A stretch of 64,000 nt of DNA from Novosphingobium panipatense (GTDB lineage: Bacteria > Pseudomonadota > Alphaproteobacteria > Sphingomonadales > Sphingomonadaceae). The DNA is taken from contig NZ_MSQB01000004.1 of the NCBI RefSeq assembly GCF_002149965.1, forward strand, positions 62,001 to 126,000, written 5' to 3'. The position numbers were made by a program, and so were the translations under genes. Of this stretch, positions 32,847 through 41,681 are shown in pieces. The notes under the pieces are model-generated. The model did not search any database, was not told where the DNA came from, and saw only the letters and a program-made list of their open reading frames with translations. The number at the start of each line of letters is the position of its first letter. The first letter of the stretch is position 1.

Positions 32847-35215
32847 CAGAAGGCCTGTCCGATCGAAACATAGAGATTGAAGCGCGATTCACCCGGCTGG
32901 CGATTGACCGGCGTGGCGATGTCGAGGCGAACAGGGCCGAAATTGGTGTAGAAACGGCCGCCGATACCGACGCCGTAACGCAAGTTGTTGAACTGCGGCA
33001 TCGTCTCCCGATAGGCCTGTCCAGCATCGACAAACGCCACGACGCCGTAGTTACCGAAGCGATAGCGTGCCTCTACCGAGCCTTCGTTGAGGCTGCGCCC
33101 GCCGACGGCCGTGCCGTCCGGTGCCTGTTCGCCTAGCGCCTGGTACGAGTAGCCGCGCACCGAGCCGCCGCCGCCCGCATAGAGGCGGCGCGAAGGCGCG
33201 ATGTCGAACAGGCCCGCGCCCTGGATCGTGCCGAAGCGGACCCGCCCGGCGAGAACGAGACCGTCCGAAACCGGATAATAGGCCGATGCATCGATGCGCG
33301 CGCGGACATAAGGATCGAATCCGTTGCGAACGGTGGCTTCCGGCTGGATCAGCGTGGTCAGGCGGTAACCCTTGGTGGGATCGAGCAGGCTGTCGGTCTG
33401 ATCGAGGCCGATCTGGCCATTGACGCCCGCCACGTAATAGAGCTTGCGGTCGCGGTCGCCGGTCGTGCGGTTGTAGTCGGTTTCCGCCGTGGCCAGCATT
33501 TCGACGCCGAAGGCATAAGTATACTTCTTTTGCCAGATCGGGGTGGAATCGCGAGCGACGCGCGCGGCTATGCGGCCGGTATAGGCGCTGTAGGCATCGT
33601 AATCGTTGTGGAACGCCTCGGCCACGACCTCGAAAGTCCGGTCGCGCTTGCCGGCATTGGAGCGGCGGAACGTGACGCCGGCACCCTGTTGCCGCGTACC
33701 GGCGATAGCCTTGGCGATCAGCGCACCTTCCGGCGGCCACATGTTGCGATGGGTCCAGGTCGCCTGCGCGGTAACGCCCTCGCCCGTGGCATAGCCCACG
33801 GACCCTGCGATTGTGCGCGGCGGCCCTGCGTCCTGCTGCACGTGCAGCGTGACATATTCGGTATCGTCCGGTGCGGCTTCGCCGGTCTTGCGCGGTTCGA
33901 CGGCGACGGTGGAGAACAGGCTCGTGGCGACGAGCGCCTTGCGCAGATCGTCCACCTTGCGGCTGTCGTAGAGATCGCCCCGCTTGAAACGGGCCAGAAC
34001 GCCAATGTGCTCGGCGTCGAAAGCCTGGTCTCCGGCGGTGCTGAAACCGCCGAACCGGCTTCGCGGCCCCACATCCACGGGAAGAGTGTAGACGCCTTCG
34101 CCGCTATCCTCGTCCAGCAGGATGTCGCGATCGCCGACTTTGGCGAAAGCGTAGCCGTTCTCGGGAAGAGCCAGCGCGACTTGCGCCTCGGCGCCCTGAA
34201 CGCGCTCGGCAATGATCGGCTCTCCGACCTTGAGCGACAGGTTCCTGGCGATGAGATCGGACGGAACGGTGGGATCGGCCTTCACCACGATGTCGGAGAA
34301 GGAATAGCGCTTGCCGGGCACGACCTTGATCACCGCGACAAGCGGAGCGCCTTCGCTCCCTTCGGGCGCCCGCTCCACGCGGGTGGTGACGATGGGCGAG
34401 TACCAGCCTTCGGATGCCAGCACCGTCTGCATCAGGGTGGCGTCTTCGCTCAGGCGGGCGTTGACCATGGCAAGGTTCGCGGCTTTCCCGTCCCCTTTCT
34501 TCAGCGCCGAGTGAGAGCGGAATTCGCTCTTCAGATCCGTTCCGGTATCGTCGTCGGCGCCATCGAGCCCGTCGATGCGGGTCTGATAGGCGATCTCGAC
34601 ATCCTTTTCATCGTCCTTTTTCTGCTCCGCGAACTGGACCGGGGTGACTTCGAACTGGTCGATCGACGGCAGCGGTGCGTTCAGTTCCGCATCGCGCACC
34701 GGGGCATCGCCTACCGCTTCGTTCGTATCGCCATCCGACAGCGCCGGATCCCCCAGGGGCGCGGCCTGCCCTTCAGCCGGTTTGGGATCCGTCTGCCCGC
34801 TCGCCATACGGCGCTCGAAGTCCTCGATGGATTCGAGCGGCTTGCCGATCTCGGGATCATCCTGCGAATCGAGTGCGGGAATGGCCCTGTTGAACTCGTC
34901 GTCGGGAATGACCGGCTTCACTTCGGGCAAGACGACATCGGCAGGCGGTGCCGGAACGACGAGTTTGCCCGCCTGAACCGGGTCGCTCCCGGTTTCCGCA
35001 GCGGAAGCATCCGCATCCGATGCAGGCTGGTTGGTTGATGTCTGGCCACTCGATGTCTGGCCGGTCGGAGCGGCCTGCACCGATGTCTGCGCGTCCTTGT
35101 CCTGCGCATGGGCAGGTGCGGAAGTACAGGCCAGCAGTATGGAAAGAGTGGCAAGTCCCGCACCGTCGCGCAGCGAAAGGGAACAAGCCGGCTTCTGATC
35201 GATTAGCCAAGGCAT
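32846..35215 (-). CDS. tamA: outer-membrane protein TamA (Omp85 family)
   Basis: TamA is an outer-membrane barrel with POTRA domains. A signal peptide near residues 14-38 is followed by about 170 residues of acidic, Gln/Ser/Thr/Pro-rich low complexity. POTRA-like repeats and a 16-strand type barrel then follow, with the Omp85 motif GGGGSVRGYSY and the C-terminal GESRFNLYVSIGQAF. The ATG at 35215 (MPWLIDQK) gives 789 residues, longer than the usual 580-620 because of the linker. The frame is open to 35359, but that extension lacks a signal pattern. Confidence 0.9.
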   Translation of the reverse strand: MPWLIDQKPACSLSLRDGAGLATLSILLACTSAPAHAQDKDAQTSVQAAPTGQTSSGQTSTNQPASDADASAAETGSDPVQAGKLVVPAPPADVVLPEVKPVIPDDEFNRAIPALDSQDDPEIGKPLESIEDFERRMASGQTDPKPAEGQAAPLGDPALSDGDTNEAVGDAPVRDAELNAPLPSIDQFEVTPVQFAEQKKDDEKDVEIAYQTRIDGLDGADDDTGTDLKSEFRSHSALKKGDGKAANLAMVNARLSEDATLMQTVLASEGWYSPIVTTRVERAPEGSEGAPLVAVIKVVPGKRYSFSDIVVKADPTVPSDLIARNLSLKVGEPIIAERVQGAEAQVALALPENGYAFAKVGDRDILLDEDSGEGVYTLPVDVGPRSRFGGFSTAGDQAFDAEHIGVLARFKRGDLYDSRKVDDLRKALVATSLFSTVAVEPRKTGEAAPDDTEYVTLHVQQDAGPPRTIAGSVGYATGEGVTAQATWTHRNMWPPEGALIAKAIAGTRQQGAGVTFRRSNAGKRDRTFEVVAEAFHNDYDAYSAYTGRIAARVARDSTPIWQKKYTYAFGVEMLATAETDYNRTTGDRDRKLYYVAGVNGQIGLDQTDSLLDPTKGYRLTTLIQPEATVRNGFDPYVRARIDASAYYPVSDGLVLAGRVRFGTIQGAGLFDIAPSRRLYAGGGGSVRGYSYQALGEQAPDGTAVGGRSLNEGSVEARYRFGNYGVVAFVDAGQAYRETMPQFNNLRYGVGIGGRFYTNFGPVRLDIATPVNRQPGESRFNLYVSIGQAF

Positions 35216-35321
35216 GAGCAGCGCGATGTAAACCCCCTGTCGAGAATGGGCAACAGGCCCCCTCGCGGAATACCCTATCGCATTGCAACAGCGAAAGTTC
35301 CCTGCCGCAAGTGGGTAAGCG

Positions 35322-36401
35322 ATGAAATCCGACGAAGGAACAGCGACGTCAACCGCCAAGGACGAGATGTCTACACAGTCCGTGCCAAATCAGCCCGGAA
35401 CGGACGCAAATGCGCCCTGGAATATCCCCGGCCGTGCCTGGTGGAAGATCCTGAAGCGCGTCTACGTGATGAGCGGCTTCCACGAACTGGGCCTGCTGGC
35501 GGGCGGCCTCGCGTTCTACTGCTTCCTCGCGCTGACACCGTTGATCGGCGCCACCGTGATGATCTACGGCCTGATCGGCAATGTGGAATCGGTCCATTCG
35601 CAGATGCAGAGCATCGTCGAAGTGGTCCCACCCGAAGTCGCGCGGATGCTGGAACAGCAATTGCTCCAGATCGTCACCACCAGTCGCGGCGTTACCGGTT
35701 TCGCGCTGCTGATCGCCCTGTTCTTCGCGATCTTCGGTGGCATGCGTGCCGCCAACGGCATGATGAGCGCGCTCAACATCATCAATGAGGAGCGCGAGAC
35801 CCGCGGCACCATCGCGCTTACCCTGCGCGCCGTGGGGCTTACCGTTTCCGCCGTGCTCATCGCCCTGACCGGAGTTCTGTCGGGCGGCGTCTTCGCCTGG
35901 CTCCAGACCCAGACCAGCGTGTTCCTGGGCGATGCCACCGCCGTGCTCTTCAAGTGGCTGACCTGGCTGGCCGCCGTCGCGCTGGGAAGCGCAGGTTTCG
36001 CGCTGATCATGCGCTACGGACCGGATCGGCGCCCCGCAAAATGGCGATGGCTGGCCCCCGGTTCGCTGCTGGCCACCCTGCTGTGGATCGCGGTTTCCTT
36101 CGGTTTTTCGCTCTATGTGGCCTATATCAGCGACTACAACGCGACTTACGGATCGCTCTCGGCCATCGTCGTTTTCCTGATGTGGCTCTATCTCTCGGCC
36201 TACGGCGTATTGCTCGGCGCCCTCGTCAATGCCGAGATCGAGCGGCAGACCTTTTGCGACACGACCACAGGCCCCACGCTTCCGGCCGGGGAACGCGGCG
36301 CCGTACTGGCCGACCTGATCGACAACCGCGTGCCCTCCGCCGCAGACCTTGAGCGCCACAAGCGGCGCCGGGCAGAGCAAGTCCGGCATCAGGCCGACTA
36401 G
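35322..36401 (+). CDS. YihY/BrkB family inner-membrane protein
   Basis: The 359-residue protein has about six membrane segments, with family stretches ELGLLAGGLAFYCFLALTPLIGA and ATYGSLSAIVVFLMWLYLSAYGVLLGALVNAE. Members were once called RNase BN by mistake; the true function is unknown. The start could be 35322 or the ATG at 35367, since the first 40 residues are polar and variable. It is divergent from tamA across about 106 bp. Confidence 0.88.
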   Translation: MKSDEGTATSTAKDEMSTQSVPNQPGTDANAPWNIPGRAWWKILKRVYVMSGFHELGLLAGGLAFYCFLALTPLIGATVMIYGLIGNVESVHSQMQSIVEVVPPEVARMLEQQLLQIVTTSRGVTGFALLIALFFAIFGGMRAANGMMSALNIINEERETRGTIALTLRAVGLTVSAVLIALTGVLSGGVFAWLQTQTSVFLGDATAVLFKWLTWLAAVALGSAGFALIMRYGPDRRPAKWRWLAPGSLLATLLWIAVSFGFSLYVAYISDYNATYGSLSAIVVFLMWLYLSAYGVLLGALVNAEIERQTFCDTTTGPTLPAGERGAVLADLIDNRVPSAADLERHKRRRAEQVRHQAD

Positions 36402-36419
36402 GTATCAGGAAGACTGGGA

Positions 36420-37265
36420 TCAGGAGGGGCGGATTTCGATAACGCGCCTCTTCTCGTCCAGTCGCACCAGCAGATCTGCGCGCGCGGGCATTTCCGCAAG
36501 GATCCACCGCGTCAGCCGCTCGTAATGGGCAATGAAACGGGCGACGGCCTGCTCGTCCATGCGCCGCGTTCCCGCATCGCTCGGCGCAAGCCCGCGTTCC
36601 TGCTCCAGCCTCCAACCGTGAACCACTTCGAAGCCGGGTGCCGCCAGCAATAGCAGCCGGTCGATCCGTGCGAAGAGACGCTGATAGGAATCGCCCAGGG
36701 TATCGTTGACGATGCGGCGCCAGCGCCCATCCGGGTCTTCCGAAGCTTCCAGAAAATTTACCGGCTGCCGCAGTTCGCTGCCCGGCTGCGGAAATGCGCC
36801 CAGGCACCAGCCTTCGAACAGAAGCACCTCGCATCCCGGCGCCACGATCGGCCAGTCCCGCTCGGGCATGCGATCGTCGCGCAACTTGTCGAACCTCGGC
36901 AGCGCCGCCGGCAGCCCGCTTTCAAGGGTATCGAGAACTTCAAGCCCCAAGGCGATGTCATGGGTGCCCGGCACACCGCGTGTCGCAAAAAGAGGATGAA
37001 GACTCCGCCCAAGGTCCGCGCGCTCGTCGTGGGTCAAGTAGAGATCGTCGAGCGACAGGATGGCCGCATGCCGTTTCTCCCGGGAGCAATGCTGCATGAC
37101 TTCGGCTGCCAGAGTGGACTTGCCCGACCCTTGCGCGCCGCACAGTCCGATGACCACCGGTCGATGACGATACTTGCCCAAGGCCGAGCGGATCTGCTCC
37201 ATCACGGCCTCGACCAGACGGGGATCCAGTTGCGGATCACTGCGAAGACTGTCGTCGCGTCTCAT
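36420..37265 (-). CDS. P-loop kinase, glycerate 3-kinase-like (GLYK/Tda10)
   Basis: The product is about 281 residues. The Walker A loop is GAQGSGKSTLAAE, SLDDLYLTHDER provides the Walker-B-like aspartates, and LLFEGWCLGAFPQ matches the GLYK-type kinase family. Plant-type D-glycerate 3-kinase phosphorylates glycerate to 3-phosphoglycerate. No glycerate pathway genes are adjacent, so the substrate is inferred from family only. The start at 37265 (MRRDDSL) has AGAGG upstream; an alternative start is 37316. Confidence 0.78.
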   Translation of the reverse strand: MRRDDSLRSDPQLDPRLVEAVMEQIRSALGKYRHRPVVIGLCGAQGSGKSTLAAEVMQHCSREKRHAAILSLDDLYLTHDERADLGRSLHPLFATRGVPGTHDIALGLEVLDTLESGLPAALPRFDKLRDDRMPERDWPIVAPGCEVLLFEGWCLGAFPQPGSELRQPVNFLEASEDPDGRWRRIVNDTLGDSYQRLFARIDRLLLLAAPGFEVVHGWRLEQERGLAPSDAGTRRMDEQAVARFIAHYERLTRWILAEMPARADLLVRLDEKRRVIEIRPS

Positions 37266-37448
37266 CAAGCCTCTTTCTTCGGAACCGGCGATCCTGGCAA
37301 GCAGCCCCTTGCGCATCGCGCCTGCGATCAGCCTTCGGCGCTGTTGAAGCGACCATGGCTCTGTGACTAGCTAAGGATCGCACGAAGCGGGATCGGCGCG
37401 AACGCCCGCCCACCCCAACGGGGCCCGCAGGAGAGGAAGGACAGCAGC

Positions 37449-38276
37449 ATGGACGACGTTCTGGGATACCGCGGCAAACGCGTCATCGTGAGTGGGTGCT
37501 TTTCGGGGATGGGAGAGGCTACAGCGCGGATGCTGGTCGATCTCGGCGCGGAAGTACACGGCTTCGACTTCAGGGAAAGTTCGGTGCCGATGGCCTCGTT
37601 CACGCAGATCGACTTGCGTGATCCGTCGACGATCGAAGCCGCCGCGACCAAGGTCGGCGGCAGGATCGACGCCCTGTTCAACTGTGCGGGCCTTCCCGGT
37701 GGCGGCGGTTTCCCGGCGATCGACGTCATGAAAGTAAACTTCCTCGGCACCCGCCACCTTACCGACACCGTCGTGCCCATGATGGAACCGGGCGGCGCGA
37801 TCGTCTCGATCGCCTCTACCGGCGGGCTCGGTTGGAGCCGACGCATTCCCGTCCATATGCAGCTTCTTGCCACGCAGGGCTTCGACGCGGGCCTGGCCTG
37901 GTGCGAAGCCAATCTCGACCAGGTCGCCGAAGGCTATGCCTTTTCCAAGGAAGCGGTAATCGTCTGGACCCAGTTCATGGGGGCGCAGCTGATCAAGAAG
38001 GGCATCCGCATCAACTGCTCGCTGCCCTCACCGACCCAGACGCCGATGATGGCGACTTTCCATGCCACTTCCGGCAAGGAGATCGTCGATGCCGCCGCTG
38101 AACCGCTCGGCCGCTATACCACGCCCGAGGAACAGGCCGGACCGCTGGTGCTGATCAACTCCAGGCTGGCCGGTGTGGTCAACGGGATCGTCATGCCGGT
38201 CGATGGCGGTTTCATGGGCGGACTTGCCACGGGGCAGGTGGATATCTCCAAGATGATGGGCAAGCAGGCGGCCTGA
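37449..38276 (+). CDS. SDR family oxidoreductase (coniferyl-alcohol/3-alpha-HSD-like)
   Basis: The 275-residue NAD(P)-dependent dehydrogenase has the cofactor loop SGCFSGMG, NCAG, the catalytic serine in SIASTGG and YAFSK as the catalytic Tyr/Lys pair. An insert of about 30 residues before the tyrosine (QLLATQGFDAGLAWCEANL) is characteristic of the 3-alpha-hydroxysteroid and coniferyl-alcohol dehydrogenase group. GGAAGGAC precedes the ATG. With the crotonase downstream it could serve aromatic or steroid-like degradation, which is inference. Confidence 0.82.
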   Translation: MDDVLGYRGKRVIVSGCFSGMGEATARMLVDLGAEVHGFDFRESSVPMASFTQIDLRDPSTIEAAATKVGGRIDALFNCAGLPGGGGFPAIDVMKVNFLGTRHLTDTVVPMMEPGGAIVSIASTGGLGWSRRIPVHMQLLATQGFDAGLAWCEANLDQVAEGYAFSKEAVIVWTQFMGAQLIKKGIRINCSLPSPTQTPMMATFHATSGKEIVDAAAEPLGRYTTPEEQAGPLVLINSRLAGVVNGIVMPVDGGFMGGLATGQVDISKMMGKQAA

Positions 38277-38296
38277 TACCTGTCGACGAAACGAAG

Positions 38297-38328
38297 GGGG
38301 CTGGACCGAGTGACGTCCGGCCCCTTTT
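38297..38328 (+). terminator. Rho-independent terminator
   Basis: GGGGCTGGAC (38297-38306) pairs with GTCCGGCCCC (38315-38324) with one G-U pair, then TTTT. It separates the SDR gene from the crotonase gene. Confidence 0.75.
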
Positions 38329-38384
38329 ACCTATGCGTCAACCTGCTAAGGCATGTGCCGGAAAACGGAGAAGGACCTGGCAGC

Positions 38385-39188
38385 ATGGACGACGCGGTAC
38401 TCTACGAGATCGACGGTGATGGCATCGTCACCCTCACCCTCAATCGCCCGGACATGCGCAACCCGATCTCCGACCCCGAAGTGATCGAAGGGCTGCTCGG
38501 TGCTCTCGAAAGGCTGGAAAGCGATCCGGCGGCGCGGGTCGCCATCCTGACCGGTGCAGGCAAGGGTTTCTCGTCCGGCGGCAATATCAACGAGATGAAG
38601 CCCGGCGGCAATGTCAACGGCGGCGTGCCGACCCGTACCCGCGTCAATTACAAGCGCGGCATCCAGCGCCTCCCGCTCGCCTTTGCCGCGCTGGAAGTGC
38701 CGGTGATCGCCGCCGTGAACGGTGCGGCGGCCGGTGCAGGCTGCGACCTCACCTGCATGTGCGACTTGCGCATCGCCGGCGAAAGCGCCCGCTTCGCCGA
38801 GAGCTTCGTGAAGATCGGACTTATCGCCGGCGACGGCGGCTCCTGGCTGCTGCCCCGCGTCGTCGGCTGGTCGAAGGCTGCCGAGATGGCGCTGACCGGC
38901 GACATGATCGATGCCGCCGAGGCGCTCGCCTGCGGTCTCGTCTCCAAGGTCGTGCCGGATCACCTGCTCATGGACGAGGCGCGCGCCCTTGCCCGCCGCA
39001 TCGCCGCAAACCCGCCGCACGCGGTGAGAATGACCAAGCGCCTGCTCTGGGAAGGGCGCCGCAGCGATCTGGCCACCCTGCTTGAGATGGCCGCCGCCAT
39101 GCAATCCGCCGCCCATGCAACGGACGACCACGCCGAAGCCGTCGAGGCTTTCCTCGAAAAGCGCAAGCCAGTGTTCAAGGGATCTTGA
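38385..39188 (+). CDS. enoyl-CoA hydratase/isomerase family protein (crotonase)
   Basis: The 267-residue protein has the crotonase fold. The oxyanion-hole segments are FSSGGNINEM and AAGAGCDLT. The region SFVKIGLIAGDGGSWLLPRVVG replaces the more common catalytic glutamate with other residues (GDGG), so it may not be a classical hydratase. AAGGA lies upstream of the ATG at 38385; the open frame extends to 38310 without similarity. It may act with the SDR enzyme upstream, although a terminator separates them. Confidence 0.83.
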   Translation: MDDAVLYEIDGDGIVTLTLNRPDMRNPISDPEVIEGLLGALERLESDPAARVAILTGAGKGFSSGGNINEMKPGGNVNGGVPTRTRVNYKRGIQRLPLAFAALEVPVIAAVNGAAAGAGCDLTCMCDLRIAGESARFAESFVKIGLIAGDGGSWLLPRVVGWSKAAEMALTGDMIDAAEALACGLVSKVVPDHLLMDEARALARRIAANPPHAVRMTKRLLWEGRRSDLATLLEMAAAMQSAAHATDDHAEAVEAFLEKRKPVFKGS

Positions 39189-39228
39189 ATTTCGATGTGA
39201 TTGGCGCATATGGCGATCACATCGAAAT
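39189..39228. promoter_or_regulatory. 13-bp perfect inverted repeat ahead of HTH-ribB
   Basis: ATTTCGATGTGAT (39189-39201) and ATCACATCGAAAT (39216-39228) are perfect arms with a 14-nt spacer, ending 19 nt before the ribB ATG. The arms contain TGTGAT and ATCACA, as in CRP-type sites, but the spacing is 10 bp wider. No T-run follows. It is a candidate operator, possibly for the HTH domain encoded by ribB itself. Confidence 0.6.
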
Positions 39229-39247
39229 GTGAAAATGGATTGTACCC

Positions 39248-40555
39248 ATGGCTGGTAATGTAATCGAGCAAGTCCGCAGGCTCGTCAACGAGGGCGGCAT
39301 GAGCAAGGCCGGTCTCGCCCGCGCCGCAGGGCTTCATGCCAATACGCTGCGCGACTGCACCGAGGCCGATTGGAATCCCACCGCCGAAACGCTGACCAAG
39401 CTGGAACGCTTCCTGCTTTCCAACGACGACAGGCCGGTTCTCGTCCCGATCGAAGAGATCATCGACGAGGCCCGCAACGGCCGCATGTTCATCCTCGTCG
39501 ATGACGAGGACCGCGAGAACGAGGGCGATCTGGTGATCCCGGCGCAGATGGCGACGCCCCAGGCGATCAACTTCATGGCCACGCACGGTCGCGGCCTGAT
39601 CTGCCTTACGCTAACCAGCCAGCGCGTCGAGGAACTCGGCCTCGACCTGATGAGCCGCCATAACGGCACGCGTCACGAGACAGCCTTCACCATCTCGATC
39701 GAAGCCCGCGAAGGCGTGACCACCGGCATTTCGGCGGGCGACCGCGCACGCACCATCTCGGTCGCGATCGACGGCACCAAGACCAAGGCCGATATCGTCA
39801 CGCCCGGCCACGTCTTCCCCTTGCGTGCCCGCGACGGCGGCGTGCTGGTCCGCACCGGCCATACCGAGGCGGCGGTGGACATCTCGCGCCTTGCCGGTCT
39901 CAATCCTTCCGGCGTGATCTGCGAGATCATGAAGGACGACGGCACCATGGCGCGCATGGACGACCTGATTGCCTTTGCCCGCATCCATGACCTCAAGATC
40001 GGCACGATCCGCGACCTGATCGCCTATCGTCGCAAGCACGACCGCATGGTCGAAAAGAAGAACGAGATCACTTTCCAGAGCCGCTACGGCGGCCAGTGGC
40101 TGGCCCGCAGCTATTTCAACAAGGCGACGGGCGAAGAGACGATGGCGCTCATCAAGGGCCGGATCGACCCCGCCAAGCCGACGCTCGTGCGCATGCATAC
40201 CCTGTCGATGTTCGTCGATGTGCTCGGCGAGGAATCCACCGATCGCGGCGACCTGCTGCACCGCTCGATGGAAATGATCGCCGAGGAAGGCACCGGCGTG
40301 ATCGTCGTCATCAACCGCCAGGCCACCGGTTCGATCTCGCGGGTCATGGATATCAAGCACCAGGTTCGCGCCGGAGAGACGCCAGACCTTGAGGAACTGC
40401 GCGATTATGGGGTAGGCGCCCAGATCCTCGCCGAGCTGGGCATCCACGACATGATCCTGCTCACCAATACCCATCATTCGCTTGTCGCGCTGGAAGGCTA
40501 CGGGCTTAACATCGCAGGCGAGCGCCCCATCACTGCTTCTGAAGGAGCCAACTGA
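39248..40555 (+). CDS. ribB: HTH - DHBP synthase (RibB) - degenerate GTP cyclohydrolase II fusion
   Basis: RibB makes 3,4-dihydroxy-2-butanone 4-phosphate for riboflavin. The 435-residue protein has three parts. Residues 1-58 form a helix-turn-helix-like domain ([21 protein letters not shown]). Residues 65-265 are RibB, with the active-site [12 protein letters not shown] and [11 protein letters not shown] segments. Residues 275-425 resemble GTP cyclohydrolase II, but all three zinc cysteines are gone: S320, T331 and R333 stand where SEC and CDC would be. That domain is therefore probably inactive. ribH follows at once, and no FMN riboswitch is seen upstream. Confidence 0.92.
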   Translation: MAGNVIEQVRRLVNEGGMSKAGLARAAGLHANTLRDCTEADWNPTAETLTKLERFLLSNDDRPVLVPIEEIIDEARNGRMFILVDDEDRENEGDLVIPAQMATPQAINFMATHGRGLICLTLTSQRVEELGLDLMSRHNGTRHETAFTISIEAREGVTTGISAGDRARTISVAIDGTKTKADIVTPGHVFPLRARDGGVLVRTGHTEAAVDISRLAGLNPSGVICEIMKDDGTMARMDDLIAFARIHDLKIGTIRDLIAYRRKHDRMVEKKNEITFQSRYGGQWLARSYFNKATGEETMALIKGRIDPAKPTLVRMHTLSMFVDVLGEESTDRGDLLHRSMEMIAEEGTGVIVVINRQATGSISRVMDIKHQVRAGETPDLEELRDYGVGAQILAELGIHDMILLTNTHHSLVALEGYGLNIAGERPITASEGAN

Positions 40556-40556
40556 C

Positions 40557-40976
40557 ATGGCCCGTTTCCTTATCGTCGAAGCCCGCTTCTACGACCACCT
40601 CAACGACAAGCTGATCGCAGGCGCCAAGGCCGCGCTCAAGGCTGCCGGACACCAGGCGGAAGTCATCACCGTTCCCGGCGCGCTGGAGATCCCCGCCGCG
40701 ATCTCGCTGGCCGATGCGACCGGCGACTATGACGGATACGTCGCGATCGGCGTCGTCATTCGCGGCGAAACCTACCATTTCGAGATCGTCGCAGGCGAAT
40801 CCGCGCGCGGCATCATGGCGCTGACGATGGACGGCATTCCCATCGGCAACGGCATCCTGACGGTCGAGAACGAGGAGCAGGCCCTCGTCCGCGCCGAACC
40901 GTCGCAAAAGGACAAGGGCGGCGAAGCGGCCAAGGCGGCCGTTGCGCTCTACGACCTCAAGGAAAAGTTCGGCTGA
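40557..40976 (+). CDS. ribH: 6,7-dimethyl-8-ribityllumazine synthase
   Basis: RibH joins the RibB product to the pyrimidine intermediate in the next-to-last riboflavin step. The 139-residue protein has [11 protein letters not shown] and the substrate and catalytic segment [22 protein letters not shown], with the active-site histidine. GAAGGAG lies before the ATG, which is one base after the ribB stop. It is the family's short form. Confidence 0.94.
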   Translation: MARFLIVEARFYDHLNDKLIAGAKAALKAAGHQAEVITVPGALEIPAAISLADATGDYDGYVAIGVVIRGETYHFEIVAGESARGIMALTMDGIPIGNGILTVENEEQALVRAEPSQKDKGGEAAKAAVALYDLKEKFG

Positions 40977-41001
40977 GCCAGTCTCAAGGCTGAAAACAAA
41001 A

Positions 41002-41028
41002 ATGCCCGCGATTCCGCGGGCATTTTTT
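41002..41028. terminator. bidirectional Rho-independent terminator
   Basis: ATGCCCGCG (41002-41010) pairs with CGCGGGCAT (41015-41023) and is flanked by T-runs on both strands. It can end ribH on the plus strand and the tRNA-Arg transcript on the minus strand. Confidence 0.85.
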
Positions 41029-41033
41029 ATGGA

Positions 41034-41110
41034 TGGTGCGCCCGACGGGATTCGAACCCATGGCCCCCAGATTAGGAATCTGGTGCTCTATCCGGCTGAG
41101 CTACGGGCGC
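41034..41110 (-). tRNA. tRNA-Arg (anticodon CCT)
   Basis: The 77-nt minus-strand sequence has acceptor GCGCCCG pairing with CGGGCGC, D arm AGCTCAGCCGGATAGAGC, anticodon CCT (complement of 41074-41076), T arm GGTTCGAATCC and an encoded CCA. It lies downstream of the DUF1178 gene on the same strand. Confidence 0.97.
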
Positions 41111-41168
41111 ACTCGAGGGGCCTCCTAGCTTGGCGCGCGATGCTTGGCAATCGTTCGATGGAGCCGTT

Positions 41169-41675
41169 TCAATTGGCCTTTTCGGGGGGAACGATCGGGA
41201 ACGGCAAAGGCGCAACGGCGATGCCTTCCTCGATGAGTTCCTTCGCCTGCTCCGGCGTCGCGCGGCCATGGATGGATTCGCTGTCGCGCTCGCCGTAATG
41301 CATGGCCCTGGCATCCTCCACGAAGCTGTCGCCGACGAAGCGACTGGATTTCAAAGCCTCCGCCTGCATCACCGCCAGTTTCTGAAGGACTTCCACAGCC
41401 TGCGGCGGAAGCTCGACCGGCGGCGGGGCTGGCAAGTCGGCGGCCGGCGATGATGGGACCTTGGCCGGAAGCGGGGCTGTGGCAGATTCGGAGCGCTGGT
41501 TGCCCTTGCGCCCCAGGCGCGGCGCCTGGACCGCCTTGAACACGTCCACCGATCCGCACTGCGGACATGCCAGAAGGCCGCGCTCCTGTTGCCGCGCGTA
41601 ATCGTCGGAGGACTTGAACCAGCCCTCGAAACGGTGCTGCGCGGAACGGCATTCGAGATCAAAGACGATGGGCAT
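41169..41675 (-). CDS. DUF1178 family protein
   Basis: The 168-residue protein begins MPIVFDLECRSAQHRFEGWFKSSDDY and carries a CPQCGS zinc-knuckle-like motif, both typical of DUF1178. A Pro/Ala-rich linker leads to a helical C-terminal half. Its function is unknown. It follows the nitrilase gene by 6 nt, and I know this grxC-nitrilase-DUF1178 grouping as recurrent in alphaproteobacteria. Confidence 0.85.
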   Translation of the reverse strand: MPIVFDLECRSAQHRFEGWFKSSDDYARQQERGLLACPQCGSVDVFKAVQAPRLGRKGNQRSESATAPLPAKVPSSPAADLPAPPPVELPPQAVEVLQKLAVMQAEALKSSRFVGDSFVEDARAMHYGERDSESIHGRATPEQAKELIEEGIAVAPLPFPIVPPEKAN

Positions 41676-41681
41676 CGCGGC

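Noticed and set aside
36420..39188. A degradation gene island (kinase, SDR, crotonase)
   Set aside because: Terminators and opposite strands separate the genes, base composition matches the rest, and no mobility genes are present.
39130..39247. FMN riboswitch upstream of ribB
   Set aside because: Only 59 bp separate the crotonase stop from ribB, and none of the conserved FMN-element blocks is present.
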